This document shows positions 1-9,141 of a DNA stretch of 64,000 bases, one piece after another. The position numbers and the translations under genes are program-made. How positions within the stretch are numbered: position 1 is the first letter of the stretch; the number at the start of each line of letters is the position of its first letter. Source of the stretch: Calothrix sp. FI2-JRJ7 (GTDB lineage Bacteria > Cyanobacteriota > Cyanobacteriia > Cyanobacteriales > Nostocaceae); NCBI GenBank assembly GCA_019359675.1, contig JAHHGX010000091.1, positions 186,001 through 250,000 of the forward strand. The letters run 5' to 3'. The notes under the pieces were generated by a model. The model was not told the DNA's origin, did no database searches, and saw only the letters and a list, made by a program, of their open reading frames with translations.

Positions 1-1501
1 TCCTGATTTAACTAGCGAACGGTTTATTGCTAATCCTTTATTACCAGGTTTGCGTTTTTATAAAACTGGAGACTTAGCTCGTTATCTACATGATGGCACT
101 ATTGAATACATTAGTCGAATAGACAACCAAGTAAAAATTCGGGGTTTTCGGATTGAACTAGGAGAAATAGAAAACGCGTTATCTGCTCATCCAGAAGTGC
201 GAGAAGCAGTCGTCATTACCCGTTGCGAACAATCATCAGAAAAACAAATAGTAGCTTATATTACTACAAATTGCGAACCAACTCCAGGCAAGTTGCGTGA
301 TTTTTTGAGACAAAGGCTACCAGATTACATGATACCCGTAGCTTTTGTGATATTAGAGGCATTACCCTTAACACCGAGTGGAAAAGTAAACCGTCGTGCT
401 TTGCCAAAGCCAACAGCTTCAAGCTTTAGCCAACACGATGAATTTATCGCACCGCGCAATGACACCGAACACAGACTCGCAAAAGTGTGGTCAGAGATTT
501 TAAACATTCAACCAATAGGTATTAAAGATAACTTCTTTGAAATTGGTGGAAGTTCTCTTTCAGCAATATTCTTGATAGCAGCGATTGGGCAGCAGTTTGG
601 TAAGGAATTACCGATTTCAACACTACTCACCAATCCTATTATTGAAGAATTTGCTCTACTTCTTAATACCACAGATACTTTTGATAACTCCCCCCTAATT
701 CCTATCCAGCCAAAAGGTAACAAAGCGCCATTTTTCTGCGTACATCCCGCAGGTGGTCATGTTATGAGCTACTTGAAATTAGCGCAGTACCTAAGTAACG
801 ACCAACCATTTTATGGCTTACAAGCACAAGGATTTAATGGAGAAGAACCTTTAACGCGAGTCGAGGATATGGCTAGCGTGTATATTGAAGCAATTCAAAA
901 GTTTCAACCAAATGGGCCATATTATATTGGTGGGTGGTCATTTGGGGGAGTTGTGGCGTATGAAATAGCGCAGCAATTACACAAAATGGGACATGAAGTC
1001 TCTTTGTTAGCGATAATAGACTCCTATGTTCCAATTCTCTTAGATAAAAACAAGAAAATTGACGCTCCTTATTTAGTTGGCGCCCTTTCGAGGTATTTTG
1101 GTGGAATGTTAGGTCAGGATAATTTGGTAAACAGTAATGAAATGAAGCACTTGAATGCTCTTGAACAAATCGACTACATCCTTGACAAAGCAGTAGAAGC
1201 CAAAATATTACCACCATCAAATCAAAGCCAACAAAACCGACGCATCGTCGATGTATTAGTTGGCACCCTAAAAGCAACTTATTCTTACGTCAAACAGCCA
1301 TACCCAGGAAAAGTCACCGTATTTAGAGCTAAAGAAAAGCATATTATGGCGCCTGACCCAACCCTCGTATGGGTAGAATTCTTCTCTATCATGGACGCAG
1401 AAGATATAACAATCATTGATGTTCCTGGTAATCATTACACATGCGTCTTAGAACCCCATGTACAAGTATTAGCAGAACACTTTAAATCACAATTGGCGTA
1501 G
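1..1501 (+). CDS. Non-ribosomal peptide synthetase, C-terminal part (A end - carrier - thioesterase), partial
   Basis: The frame is open to the left edge (first codon at base 2), so the gene starts outside the window. About 499 residues are visible. They begin inside an adenylation domain: core motifs YKTGDLAR, then SRIDNQVKIRGFRIELGEIE (A8-like), LPDYMIP (A9-like) and SGKVNR (A10-like). A carrier domain follows, with DNFFEIGGSSL near residues 176-186 (phosphopantetheine Ser near 185). A type I thioesterase ends the protein: HPAGG, the nucleophile motif GWSFGG with Ser near 313, and a late GNHYT His near 478. A thioesterase after the last carrier means this is the terminal, product-releasing module. 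Substrate specificity cannot be read because the selectivity pocket lies upstream. It ends 49 bases from the convergent ATP-grasp gene. Confidence 0.95.
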   Translation, partial: PDLTSERFIANPLLPGLRFYKTGDLARYLHDGTIEYISRIDNQVKIRGFRIELGEIENALSAHPEVREAVVITRCEQSSEKQIVAYITTNCEPTPGKLRDFLRQRLPDYMIPVAFVILEALPLTPSGKVNRRALPKPTASSFSQHDEFIAPRNDTEHRLAKVWSEILNIQPIGIKDNFFEIGGSSLSAIFLIAAIGQQFGKELPISTLLTNPIIEEFALLLNTTDTFDNSPLIPIQPKGNKAPFFCVHPAGGHVMSYLKLAQYLSNDQPFYGLQAQGFNGEEPLTRVEDMASVYIEAIQKFQPNGPYYIGGWSFGGVVAYEIAQQLHKMGHEVSLLAIIDSYVPILLDKNKKIDAPYLVGALSRYFGGMLGQDNLVNSNEMKHLNALEQIDYILDKAVEAKILPPSNQSQQNRRIVDVLVGTLKATYSYVKQPYPGKVTVFRAKEKHIMAPDPTLVWVEFFSIMDAEDITIIDVPGNHYTCVLEPHVQVLAEHFKSQLA

Positions 1502-1503
1502 GG

Positions 1504-1520
1504 GGTGGGCAGTGCCCACC
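1504..1520. terminator. Palindrome between convergent genes, likely bidirectional terminator
   Basis: A 17-base inverted repeat (GGTGGGCAGTGCCCACC) starts 3 bases after the NRPS stop and 30 bases before the stop of the opposing gene. Almost the same palindrome recurs at 33504-33520 and, degenerate, near 25030. The position suggests a transcript end for both genes. There is no strong T run, so the terminator role is inferred. Confidence 0.5.
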
Positions 1521-1549
1521 TTACTATTAATAATTCATCCGTTGCAAAT

Positions 1550-3154
1550 TTAAGCTTCTTCCCAATTAATTGGCAAAGCATACTCTGAAATACTAGAAAA
1601 ATCACGATTTTTATTGCTAGTTTCTGCATCCAAAACTTTCGCAACCTTATTGTAAATCTCTTCAGCCTCTTGCAGCGAGTCACCAATACTTGTTAAACCT
1701 AATTTACCAAACTGTGACAAACAGCCCATTAAATGGAATACTGTTCCTGTCTCGGTACCAGAGTCAAAGTGCAAGCGGTGATGAGCAATAATATCCATCA
1801 AGTCATTCGGCAATAGCCCTTTATAACGGTCTTTTTGTAGGTTGTCGGTGGCAATATAGTATTTTGGGCGCCCTTGTTGGCTGTAAAATAATCCAGTTGA
1901 AGGGTTATAACGACCGTTCGTTAGTAGTTTTAAAGTCATGAATGGGTGAGTTGTACCACCTTTTCGCAAGTTAATTTCAATTGCTTGAATATCCCACTCG
2001 CCATTTTCTTTTTGGACGGTAATAAAGTCAACACCATAACGCTCTAAGGCGCCTTTTTTTGCTAAATTCTGACCAACTTTTAAACCCAACTGCTGTAAGC
2101 GCAACCTGTATACTTCGTCTGCTGGAAACTCACAACCTAAGTATATTTGTCCATCGGGTCCACCTAGTATTTGGTCGTGAGTAGATAAAATTTCTACCTC
2201 TCCTGTGGGAGTAATGCGTCCTTGTACACTAGGAGAACGTTTAATTTCTCCTTCTACAAAAGCTTCGACGATGGCGCCAAGTTCTGCAATACGTCCAGAA
2301 AAATTATCCCAACTTTCTTGGCTTGCTTGGTAGCGCAGTAGCAGGAAATTTTCTTTAATTGCTGCAACACGAGATGAATGTGTCTCGTTTGGTGGCGCCA
2401 TATGAGATATTGGTCGTAAGTCCAACAAAGCATTACCTTCACCAGAAATACCTTCGTTGAGTTTAACAACCATACGTTGTAATGTTGGTTGACGTTCCCA
2501 CAACTGTGTCGCAACTTCCGCTAACTCATCTACAGTTTTAACCAAAGCACTTCCATCGGGATGAGGCACATTTGACTCTGCGAAAATTTGTCTACTACCG
2601 CTTTTCGTTCCCCATATCTGTAAGTCGGGAGCCGCAGCGTATAAAGGGACACCTAACTTTATAGATAATTCAGCCTCTAAATCGGTAGAATTATAGCACG
2701 TAATAAATGACTTGTTTAAACGCAAAGCTTGACGAATCCGCTCAAGCAAACGGGGACGTTCTAAAATTTTTTGACTGAGGGGTTTTTGCGATGAGTCGTA
2801 AGTAGATAGTAGTAACAGACGGTTACGTGCGTGAGAAAATGGAATTCCTGGCAATAACTGTAAATAATAATCAACAACACTCGGATGCAATGGCATTGAA
2901 GTCACGTAAACTAACCGTGTCCGAGGATTTCTTAACCGAATTAAAGAGAATAATAATCGTTCTTCATAATGTTCACAACCTTCAATCTTCATGAGTTCGC
3001 GTTGGTCGATACTCAACGAAGGAATGACAAGGATATCAGCATCGCTGTTATCGAATAACTCAATGGTTTTCCAACGGTCGCGCAAAGCTGTTTGCAATTC
3101 ACGGAATGTATCAACCTGCGCTATCACATGCGAACTACTATCAAAGGTTTGCAT
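1550..3154 (-). CDS. ATP-grasp protein, peptide ligase PGM1-related
   Basis: A 534-residue soluble protein resembling the PGM1-type peptide ligases that join peptide bonds with ATP. The central part carries ATP-grasp-like features: VKLNEGISGEGNALLDL (flexible loop and Lys), EAFVEGE, and the late acidic and Asn pair in AIEINLRKGGTTHPF, typical of Mg-ATP binding. The N-terminal 180 residues look like a separate Rossmann-like substrate region. The neighbouring gene is the end of an NRPS on the opposite strand, so a role in tailoring a peptide product is possible but unproven, because these genes also occur alone in cyanobacteria. ATG start, no better internal start. The palindrome at 1504 lies downstream. 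Confidence 0.8.
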   Translation of the reverse strand: MQTFDSSSHVIAQVDTFRELQTALRDRWKTIELFDNSDADILVIPSLSIDQRELMKIEGCEHYEERLLFSLIRLRNPRTRLVYVTSMPLHPSVVDYYLQLLPGIPFSHARNRLLLLSTYDSSQKPLSQKILERPRLLERIRQALRLNKSFITCYNSTDLEAELSIKLGVPLYAAAPDLQIWGTKSGSRQIFAESNVPHPDGSALVKTVDELAEVATQLWERQPTLQRMVVKLNEGISGEGNALLDLRPISHMAPPNETHSSRVAAIKENFLLLRYQASQESWDNFSGRIAELGAIVEAFVEGEIKRSPSVQGRITPTGEVEILSTHDQILGGPDGQIYLGCEFPADEVYRLRLQQLGLKVGQNLAKKGALERYGVDFITVQKENGEWDIQAIEINLRKGGTTHPFMTLKLLTNGRYNPSTGLFYSQQGRPKYYIATDNLQKDRYKGLLPNDLMDIIAHHRLHFDSGTETGTVFHLMGCLSQFGKLGLTSIGDSLQEAEEIYNKVAKVLDAETSNKNRDFSSISEYALPINWEEA

Positions 3155-3805
3155 AGCACTTGTGCCTCACTCATATACTCCCAATTAGATGCTCAACACA
3201 AAGGTATACCTCGACAAACGCGCGGATGCTTGCTGTGTTTAAGTCACATTATATAAATCTGGAGCATTTATCTGAGGAAAGCAATTACTCTAAAGAAGCA
3301 CTTTTGCTCAAAAAACCCAAGAAACCAGGTTTCTTTGTCATAACTTGTAATAACAACAACGATTTTGGCTATAAACCTAGTTTCTACCCAAAAAAACCCT
3401 AGAAACCAGGTTTATTATGTCATATCTTGTAATATAAACAAAAATTTTGGCTAGAAACCTGGTTTCTTATATCTCAAGGTTGAGATATTTAGAATTTTTT
3501 TATTATTTGTCTATATCAGAAGAACGATTAATTAATTTAAAAAAGAGTTTAAATTTTAAACATAAATTTACAAACAATCCTTGATTGCGATGGGCTTGTT
3601 GAGTAGATAGCGTTGACGGTTGCGAAAGTATAATTTTTGGTGTGAGGCAATAAAAAGCAATTTTACCTTAATTGTTGAATACCAGTAGTAACTAGCAATG
3701 CACATTATGGGAACACACACACATCTTTATTACCTTGGAGAGAGTAATCAATCCAAGGCTTAGTTTTTAATTGCGGCTGATAGTTAATTAATTTTAAGTT
3801 TTGTT
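3155..3805. other. Repeat-rich intergenic region, 651 bases
   Basis: It lies between divergent genes and so should hold two promoters, but I could not assign them. From 3320 to 3467 it holds several copies of the palindrome AGAAACC-N-GGTTTCT with a conserved spacer. An 80-codon open frame at 3160-3402 runs straight through these repeats and is not credible as a gene. The rest is AT-rich with no protein-like frame. Confidence 0.6.
3320..3467. repeat. AGAAACC/GGTTTCT paired-palindrome repeats (two overlapping copies)
   Basis: Palindromes of about 15 bases occur at 3320-3334, near 3377-3390 (degenerate), at 3400-3414 and at 3453-3467. The spacers between pairs share a pattern: a CTTGTAAT-like block, an A-rich stretch, then ATTTTGGCTA. 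The same pair-plus-spacer layout recurs at 8088-8154 and 20526-20591. Each pair could fold into two small hairpins or one long stem. Confidence 0.75.
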
Positions 3806-4660
3806 ATGCCACAAGAACAATTACAACCACCACAATCTCAAGAGTTACCAGGGTCTGAAGCGCAAATGACTCCAAAACCCCAAGCCGATGATTCAAAATA
3901 TCGAGGTAGTGGTAAATTAGAGAATAAAGTTGCATTAATTACAGGCGCCGACAGTGGTATTGGGCGTGCAGTTGCAATAGCGTATGCTAAAGAAGGTGCC
4001 AACGTAGCAATTCTTTACTTAAGCGAACACGAAGATGCCAAAGAAACAAAACATTTAGTTGAGAAATACGGTGGTCGCGCGATTACAATAGCAGGGGATA
4101 TTGGCTCAGAATCATTTTGCCAGCAAGCAGTTCAGCAAGTTGTAGACGAATTTGGCAAGCTAGATATTTTAGTAAACAACGCTGCCGAACAGCATCCGCA
4201 AAAAAGTATAGAAGATATTACCGAAGAACAATTAGAAAAAACCTTCCGTACAAACATTTTTTCAATGTTCTTCATGACCAAAGCAGCCATGAAGCATTTA
4301 CACGAAGGCAGTGCAATTATTAACACAACTTCAGTTACAGCGTATAAAGGTAGTCCTGAACTACTTGACTATTCTTCTACCAAAGGTGCCATTGTAGCTT
4401 TCACCCGTTCCTTATCGCAAAACTTAGTAGAAAAAGGAATTCGCGTTAACGGTGTTGCACCTGGCCCAATATGGACACCATTAATTCCCGCAACATTCCC
4501 TGAAGAAAAAGTAGCCAACTTTGGAAAACAAGTACCAATGCAGCGAGCAGGGCAACCCGAAGAAGTGGCGCCAAGCTATGTATTCCTAGCCTCAGACGAC
4601 TCATCATACATAACAGGTCAAGTATTGCATCCAAATGGTGGCGCCGTTGTTAATGGGTAA
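3806..4660 (+). CDS. SDR family oxidoreductase (YghA-like)
   Basis: A 284-residue NAD(P)-dependent short-chain dehydrogenase. A polar 40-residue N-terminal extension precedes the Rossmann core, as in the YghA-like or general-stress SDR group, which is longer than a classical 250-residue SDR. The cofactor motif TGADSGIG is at 46-53, then NNAA near 124, the catalytic Ser in TTSVTAY, and YSSTK near 190. The C-terminus GQVLHPNGGAVVNG is typical of the group. The substrate is unknown; related proteins act on aldehydes or sugars. It is monocistronic and followed by a tandem repeat block. Confidence 0.9.
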   Translation: MPQEQLQPPQSQELPGSEAQMTPKPQADDSKYRGSGKLENKVALITGADSGIGRAVAIAYAKEGANVAILYLSEHEDAKETKHLVEKYGGRAITIAGDIGSESFCQQAVQQVVDEFGKLDILVNNAAEQHPQKSIEDITEEQLEKTFRTNIFSMFFMTKAAMKHLHEGSAIINTTSVTAYKGSPELLDYSSTKGAIVAFTRSLSQNLVEKGIRVNGVAPGPIWTPLIPATFPEEKVANFGKQVPMQRAGQPEEVAPSYVFLASDDSSYITGQVLHPNGGAVVNG

Positions 4661-4667
4661 TTATCAT

Positions 4668-4822
4668 CCCCCCAACCCCCCTTAATAAAGGGGGCTAAAA
4701 ATCTTCTTGATCGAGGGGACTAAGAAACTTCTTGATCGAGGGGACTAAGAAACTTCTTGGTCGAGGGGACTAAAAATTCTCTCTCTTGTTCCCCCTTATC
4801 AAGGGGGGCTAGGGGGGATTAC
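4668..4822. repeat. 25-base tandem repeat (three units) between C-rich and G-rich arms
   Basis: Three units of 25 bases (CTTCTTGATCGAGGGGACTA plus GAAA or a variant) run at 4703-4727, 4728-4752 and 4753-4777. The first two are identical. They are flanked by CCCCCCAACCCCCC with AAAGGGGGCTA on the left (4668-4697) and CCCCCTTATCAAGGGGGGCTAGGGGGG on the right (4790-4817), so the whole block can form a long hairpin. It lies directly downstream of the SDR gene and may also end its transcript. Confidence 0.8.
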
Positions 4823-4945
4823 TCTATATAAAGGTCAATTCCTCTTACACTAAAATCACCGAAATTTCAACCGTAAGAGAGAAGACTTAATAAATAATAA
4901 TAGTTAGTTTAATCAAAATGGCGAAATATAAATAAGGAAAAAACT

Positions 4946-5203
4946 ATGGCATCTCTAGAAAAATTACAAGGCACAGAACTAGTAGACTGCGCGCGTGCGA
5001 ATGCCAAACAAGGAATACAAACCGCCGCACGACAATGCGGTTATGGCGATAATTTAAACGAGTTTGCCAGAGACTTACGAAAAGCTTGCGAAGATATGAA
5101 CTTACAAGTAAAAGAACTAAGTGAATTAATCACCGACCAAGACATGATACTCGAAATCGGCAGTGGAGAAATAGTGGCGCCAGACACAGCAGGTTCACTA
5201 TGA
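4946..5203 (+). CDS. Small conserved cyanobacterial protein, function unknown
   Basis: An 85-residue soluble acidic protein with no signal peptide or membrane segment. It looks mostly helical, with a central GYGDNL motif, a pair of Cys (residues 12 and 31) and the C-terminal segment ELSELITDQDMILEIGSGEI. A good ribosome site (AAGGAAAAAAC) precedes the ATG. I recognise the general sequence type from cyanobacterial genomes, where it is annotated as hypothetical; I know of no function. It stands alone between two long spacers, so context gives no clue. Confidence 0.75.
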   Translation: MASLEKLQGTELVDCARANAKQGIQTAARQCGYGDNLNEFARDLRKACEDMNLQVKELSELITDQDMILEIGSGEIVAPDTAGSL

Positions 5204-5610
5204 TTGTAGGTTGGGTGTAGCGCTTTTTCGCTTCCCAACACACATCTATCAATTATTTAATAAGCACCAGTCTTATTAAACACAACCCAACAGTTTTAAA
5301 CAAAATCTTCAAATCTGAAATGGCTTTAATAACGCGCGTATAGTTACGACGATTAGTACCCGCTTTGTATAAACCTGAAGTTACGAAGATAGTAAGTTCA
5401 ACAGTTACATTCAGTAATAGAAAAGATACTTCTTGTGTCCAGGGTGACTGAATTGGAGTACCGAAATGTATCGCTAACTTCTATGCAGCAACTAACGAGA
5501 CTGCATCTAAAAGCACCAATGTGATTACTCGGAGTAATCGAACTATGAATCTCGCTAATTTCTTCTACGTTTGGGAGTAAATCTATCATGCAGATATCTC
5601 AACTACTTCA
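5204..5610. other. Intergenic region with one palindromic repeat
   Basis: Starting about 6 bases after the previous stop is an inverted repeat built from TAGGTTGGGTG and CCCAACAC around a GCGCTTTTTCGC loop. It belongs to the GTTGGGT family also seen near 32005-32045, 62305-62335 and 62470-62505. The remainder shows no convincing gene or regulatory motif. Confidence 0.5.
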
Positions 5611-5826
5611 TTACTTTAATTGCGGTGCCTGAACATACAAACCAGGGTCTGCAATAGTTATGTACTGCGAACATAAAATTCCTCTTTGACATTGTAACCA
5701 CTCATCCGCGCGTGTCTGCGGGTGAACTTTCCAACAGAAGAATTCCCAACTTTTATTCGAGAAACAACGTATTTTAGCGGCTGTCAAACCTTTTTTTCGG
5801 AAAATTTCTTGTTTAGCCTGGATTTT
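5611..5826 (-). pseudogene. Probable small protein gene or relic without a standard start codon
   Basis: The complementary strand holds 71 uninterrupted codons ending in TAA. Their translation looks strongly protein-like: it includes KKGLTAAKIRCF, KSWEFFCWKVHPQTRADEW, QRGILCSQYITIADPGLYV and a QAPQLK end, rich in Trp, Tyr and Cys. No ATG or GTG lies in the frame. A TGA sits immediately upstream (5827-5829), and the only usual alternative start is a TTG at 5785-5787 (58 codons). The gene may use that TTG or ATC/ATT, or may have lost its 5' end to a frameshift or deletion. The function is unrecognised. A homology search of the 71 residues would decide. Confidence 0.5.
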
Positions 5827-5981
5827 TCAATCAAATCTCAACTTTATCAAGACTTTAAAATATAGTACCAGTGTCTTTATATTTTCTTTAAAATTGGGTG
5901 GGGATGGGACTCGCGCGCGGACGCCCATCCCACAAGATGATGTTTATCCAATAAGATAATATTTATTCAATAAGAGGCGCC

Positions 5982-7217
5982 TTACGACCCACTGAATAAA
6001 AGTAGGGCTGTTTGAAGTAAGCCGACGACGAACCCTAAAATACCACCTAGACTTACGATGGCTTGCAATTCGTTTTTGACGATTCCTTCGATGGCTGCTT
6101 CAAGGTCGGCAGGTGATGTGGATTTTACGCGGTCAATGATAACTTGGTCGATGGATAGAATGGGTATTACTTGAGCTACGATTTTTTCTAAATCTCTTTC
6201 TAAATATTTTTCGAGAACTAACGCAAGTTCTTTACTGACGGTTTCGAGCGAAGCGCTTACTACTGGTGAGGTGCCTAAACGAGTAATAAGTACTGCTGCG
6301 ATGTTGTCCCAGTCCATTGAGTCGCTTAGTCCTTGTAACAATTCTCCACCACTGGTTTGCAAATAATGGCGAACACTCTCGCGTGTGGTTTTGCGTAATT
6401 GGCGAACTGTGGCGATAGGGAGATTTTGTAGCGATAGGTCGAGCAAAAATCTTTTAATGCGGTCGTTGACGTTTAAATCTTGAGTGAGTTCGCGTAAGCG
6501 GGTGTTTGTTGCGTCTTTTTCGTCGAGGCAAAAAGTTCTCAAACGGGTTAAGGTATTTCGTAACCCAAATAAGTTCGCCACCACCCAGTAAGTACCACTG
6601 GTTTTTTCGCGAAAACTCTCATCTATAGTTTGTATCGTGCGGTCGGTTAAAAAATCAACGATTGCCGACCGAATAGTATCAGGGGGTAAAACAACTTGCA
6701 GCAACCAATCAGCAAGACGTTTAGCTTGTTCGTCGTTAAGCTGAAATTCGAGTAATACTTGATCGAATATTTGGTTGATTTGCGTCTCTAAAAAATCTTC
6801 GCGACGCGCTAAAGTCTTGAGCAGACGCGGTAAAGACTCGCCGAGTAAATCACGCAAAATACTCGCTAGAATTTTGGCGCTTTTCTGGTCTTTGTCAAAT
6901 TTTATTTGTTCGAGTGCTGATTGCAGCAACCAAAGAATCGCATTCTCAACACGATGTGTTTGCAAAAGGCGCCGCGCCAAATTTTGCAATTCTTGAGGTG
7001 TCAATAATGACCCCATAATCGTATCCGAAATATTTTTAGCAAGACGTTCCTGGTTACGAGGTATTAAACCAGGAGTAAACGGGATACGCTTAGTACCGAT
7101 ATAAAGCGCGCGGTAAGGACGGAATAGCATTTTGATGGCTACATCGTTGGTGAAGTAACCAATAATTCCGCCGAGAACCGGGGGGGACACGTAAAGCCAG
7201 AGATGAGACCAATCCAA
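5982..7217 (-). CDS. DUF445 family membrane protein
   Basis: A 411-residue protein of the DUF445 (YheB-like) family. The N-terminal motif [20 protein letters not shown] is characteristic, followed by [15 protein letters not shown] hydrophobic segment lies at each end (residues about 10-30 and 385-410) with a long helical middle of about 330 residues, so both ends are probably anchored in the membrane with a soluble coiled domain between. The biochemical role is unknown across the family. It is followed at 7218-7362 by a spacer of AGGAGTTA/TAACTCCTAAC-type repeats and then menG on the same strand. Confidence 0.9.
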   Translation of the reverse strand: MDWSHLWLYVSPPVLGGIIGYFTNDVAIKMLFRPYRALYIGTKRIPFTPGLIPRNQERLAKNISDTIMGSLLTPQELQNLARRLLQTHRVENAILWLLQSALEQIKFDKDQKSAKILASILRDLLGESLPRLLKTLARREDFLETQINQIFDQVLLEFQLNDEQAKRLADWLLQVVLPPDTIRSAIVDFLTDRTIQTIDESFREKTSGTYWVVANLFGLRNTLTRLRTFCLDEKDATNTRLRELTQDLNVNDRIKRFLLDLSLQNLPIATVRQLRKTTRESVRHYLQTSGGELLQGLSDSMDWDNIAAVLITRLGTSPVVSASLETVSKELALVLEKYLERDLEKIVAQVIPILSIDQVIIDRVKSTSPADLEAAIEGIVKNELQAIVSLGGILGFVVGLLQTALLLFSGS

Positions 7218-7224
7218 GGGAAAT

Positions 7225-7372
7225 TTAGTTAGAAGTTAAGAGTTAGGAGTTAAAAGTTAGGAGTTAGGAGTTAAAAGTTAGGATTCAAAAATCAAGAAAA
7301 ATAGTTTTTTAGTATTAATTTCTATCAATCTTACTCATAACTCATAACTTATAACTCCTAACTCATAACTTT
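7225..7372. repeat. AGTTAGGAGTTA-type repeats in inverted halves
   Basis: The left half (7230-7275) repeats GTTAGGAGTTAAAA several times. The right half (7330-7370) holds the complementary CATAACTCATAACT and TAACTCCTAACTC. The two halves can pair over tens of bases around an AT-rich centre. The same text occurs at 15490-15525 inside a coding sequence and at 63775-63800 and 63935-63975. Confidence 0.7.
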
Positions 7373-8052
7373 TTAACGACCAATACTCCCATCATACCGT
7401 TTGCAATTGGGTAATGTGTGGAAGAAGCAAAACCAACTTGGCGCGCGATGGCAACTTGTTCGCTACCAATAGGGAAACGGTCTAAGCTAGGACTGATATA
7501 AGCATATTCTTGCTTCAATCCCATTTGTGTAGCGGTACTCACAACTAAATTATCTAGATACCATTGCTGAAAAGAGCGCATTATTGGGTTACTGGGACGG
7601 TGAAAATCTAATATCGCACATGAGGCGCCTGACTTTAAAACACGATAAATTTCTTGTAAGCAGCGCTTAATATCGCCAACGTTTCGTAGCCCATACCCCA
7701 TTGTCGCAGCATCGAAGAAATTATCCTCAAATGGTAAATTTAGAACATCACCTTCTATCCAAGTAACTGGGGGTTGCTTGTACAAACTTTTTGTCCGCGA
7801 TGCTGCTATAGCTAGTAACTCACTCGAAAAATCAACTCCGTATACCTTTCCCGTCCCGATACGACGCGCTAACCGTAACGAGATATCGCCACTACCGCAG
7901 CATAAATCAACACATGTATCACCAGGTTTAGCTTGGCTCCATTTCACCGTCATTTCTTTCCAAACCCGATGCTGCCCAAAACTTAGCTTATCGTTAAGTT
8001 CGTCATAGACAGGAGCAATGCGGTTAAAAATAGCACGTACTTCTTCGCTCAT
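7363..8052 (-). CDS. menG: 2-phytyl-1,4-naphthoquinone / demethylmenaquinone methyltransferase
   Basis: A 229-residue SAM-dependent methyltransferase of the UbiE/MenG family. In cyanobacteria it methylates demethylphylloquinone in the last steps of phylloquinone (vitamin K1) synthesis for photosystem I. The start MSEEVRAIFNRIAPVYDELND and the SAM motif VDLCCGSGDISLRLA are diagnostic. MGYGLRNVGD, and the C-terminal YPIANGMMGVLVVKK, also match the family. Length is normal. Its stop lies inside the TAACTC repeat block shared with the DUF445 gene downstream. Confidence 0.93.
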   Translation of the reverse strand: MSEEVRAIFNRIAPVYDELNDKLSFGQHRVWKEMTVKWSQAKPGDTCVDLCCGSGDISLRLARRIGTGKVYGVDFSSELLAIAASRTKSLYKQPPVTWIEGDVLNLPFEDNFFDAATMGYGLRNVGDIKRCLQEIYRVLKSGASCAILDFHRPSNPIMRSFQQWYLDNLVVSTATQMGLKQEYAYISPSLDRFPIGSEQVAIARQVGFASSTHYPIANGMMGVLVVKKL

Positions 8053-8087
8053 GAATCAGGGAGAAATATTTATTCTACAAGAATACT

Positions 8088-8154
8088 AGAAACCGGGTTT
8101 CTTTACTAAATGTCTTGCAATGAAAGAACGATTTTGCAAAGAAACCCGGTTTCT
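8088..8154. repeat. AGAAACC/GGTTTCT paired palindrome
   Basis: Two 15-base palindromes (8088-8102 and 8140-8154) lie 52 bases apart between menG and the EamA gene. The spacer resembles those at 3334-3453 and 20541-20576 (a CTTGCAAT block, A-rich stretch, ATTTTGCA). Confidence 0.8.
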
Positions 8155-8163
8155 CTAGTTTCT

Positions 8164-9141
8164 CTAATGCTTCGCTTCAGGTAACTGAGATATAAACAGC
8201 ACAACTACAAGAATAAGTCCACCACCTAAAGTCTGAATTAACGAAAGTCTTTCTCCAAGCGTTACATAAGCAGTCGCAACACCAAATAATGGAATAAGCG
8301 TTAGATATAGCGAAGTTACACTCACACCAGATGTTCGTAGTGCGAGTAAATATAGCCAAAACGCCAAACCTTGTCCGACAATACCTGAAATAATTGCTAG
8401 CAAGACACTTTCAAAATGAAATTGCCCTAAGTTAATGGGGTTTTGACCCATCAACTGCAATATTGTAAGAATTAGTACAAACCAAGCCAGTGCAAACGAC
8501 TGTTGAAGCGCTACTAAAACTAACGGCGCCACTTTCTTAAGTAAAGGTCGAGCTACAATCGCATATAGTGAAGCGCATACAACCCCAAGCATTACAAGAA
8601 AATCCCCAGTTAAAGAATCACCTGTAATATTAGTTATACTTGGAGATGCGACCATCCCAACTCCCACACAAGCAACGAGTGCTAATTTAATAAGTGGTGA
8701 ACTAATTTTTTCTTTGAGTAAAACCGCTGCTAAGGCAATAGTTATAATTGGTTCGCTGACAGAAATTAGTGTCGCATTGCTTGCTGTCGTCATACTTAAG
8801 CCAATAGTCGCGAAAATATATGATAAACCCGGTTCTAAAAAACCGATTAAACTCGCACTCCAAGCAACTGATTTTTTTGGTAACTCAACTTTTTGATATA
8901 AGACAACTGACCACAAAAAAATAATGCTTGATATACCTTGAATTACCAAAATCATTAAAGGTGATAAATCAACAAGCGATTGCTTCGTCATTGGAACCGT
9001 TACACCGAAGCAAGCAGCACATAACACTGCAAGTCCAACCGCTGGAAATTTTGATAGCTTGGTTGATAATGTTGTCGATATGGGTAAAAGCGTCGCTTCC
9101 CCAAACGTATCTTTCTTTATAGTTTCTACTAGCTGAGTCAT
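8164..9141 (-). CDS. EamA family (DMT superfamily) transporter
   Basis: A 325-residue integral membrane protein with about ten hydrophobic segments in two homologous halves, the EamA/RhaT-type drug and metabolite exporter architecture. The first repeat includes VTVPMTKQSL and the SEPIITIALAAVLLKEKIS signature at the end of half one. The second has LTLIPLFGVATAYVTLGERL in the equivalent place, which is typical of the duplication. A 35-residue cytoplasmic N-terminus precedes the first segment. The substrate cannot be predicted. It is probably transcribed alone. Confidence 0.9.
   Translation of the reverse strand: MTQLVETIKKDTFGEATLLPISTTLSTKLSKFPAVGLAVLCAACFGVTVPMTKQSLVDLSPLMILVIQGISSIIFLWSVVLYQKVELPKKSVAWSASLIGFLEPGLSYIFATIGLSMTTASNATLISVSEPIITIALAAVLLKEKISSPLIKLALVACVGVGMVASPSITNITGDSLTGDFLVMLGVVCASLYAIVARPLLKKVAPLVLVALQQSFALAWFVLILTILQLMGQNPINLGQFHFESVLLAIISGIVGQGLAFWLYLLALRTSGVSVTSLYLTLIPLFGVATAYVTLGERLSLIQTLGGGLILVVVLFISQLPEAKH

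Noticed and set aside
3160-3402. 80-codon open frame on the plus strand
   Set aside because: It runs through the AGAAACC repeats (KKPKKPGFF, YKPSFYPKKP), has no ribosome site and no protein-like composition.
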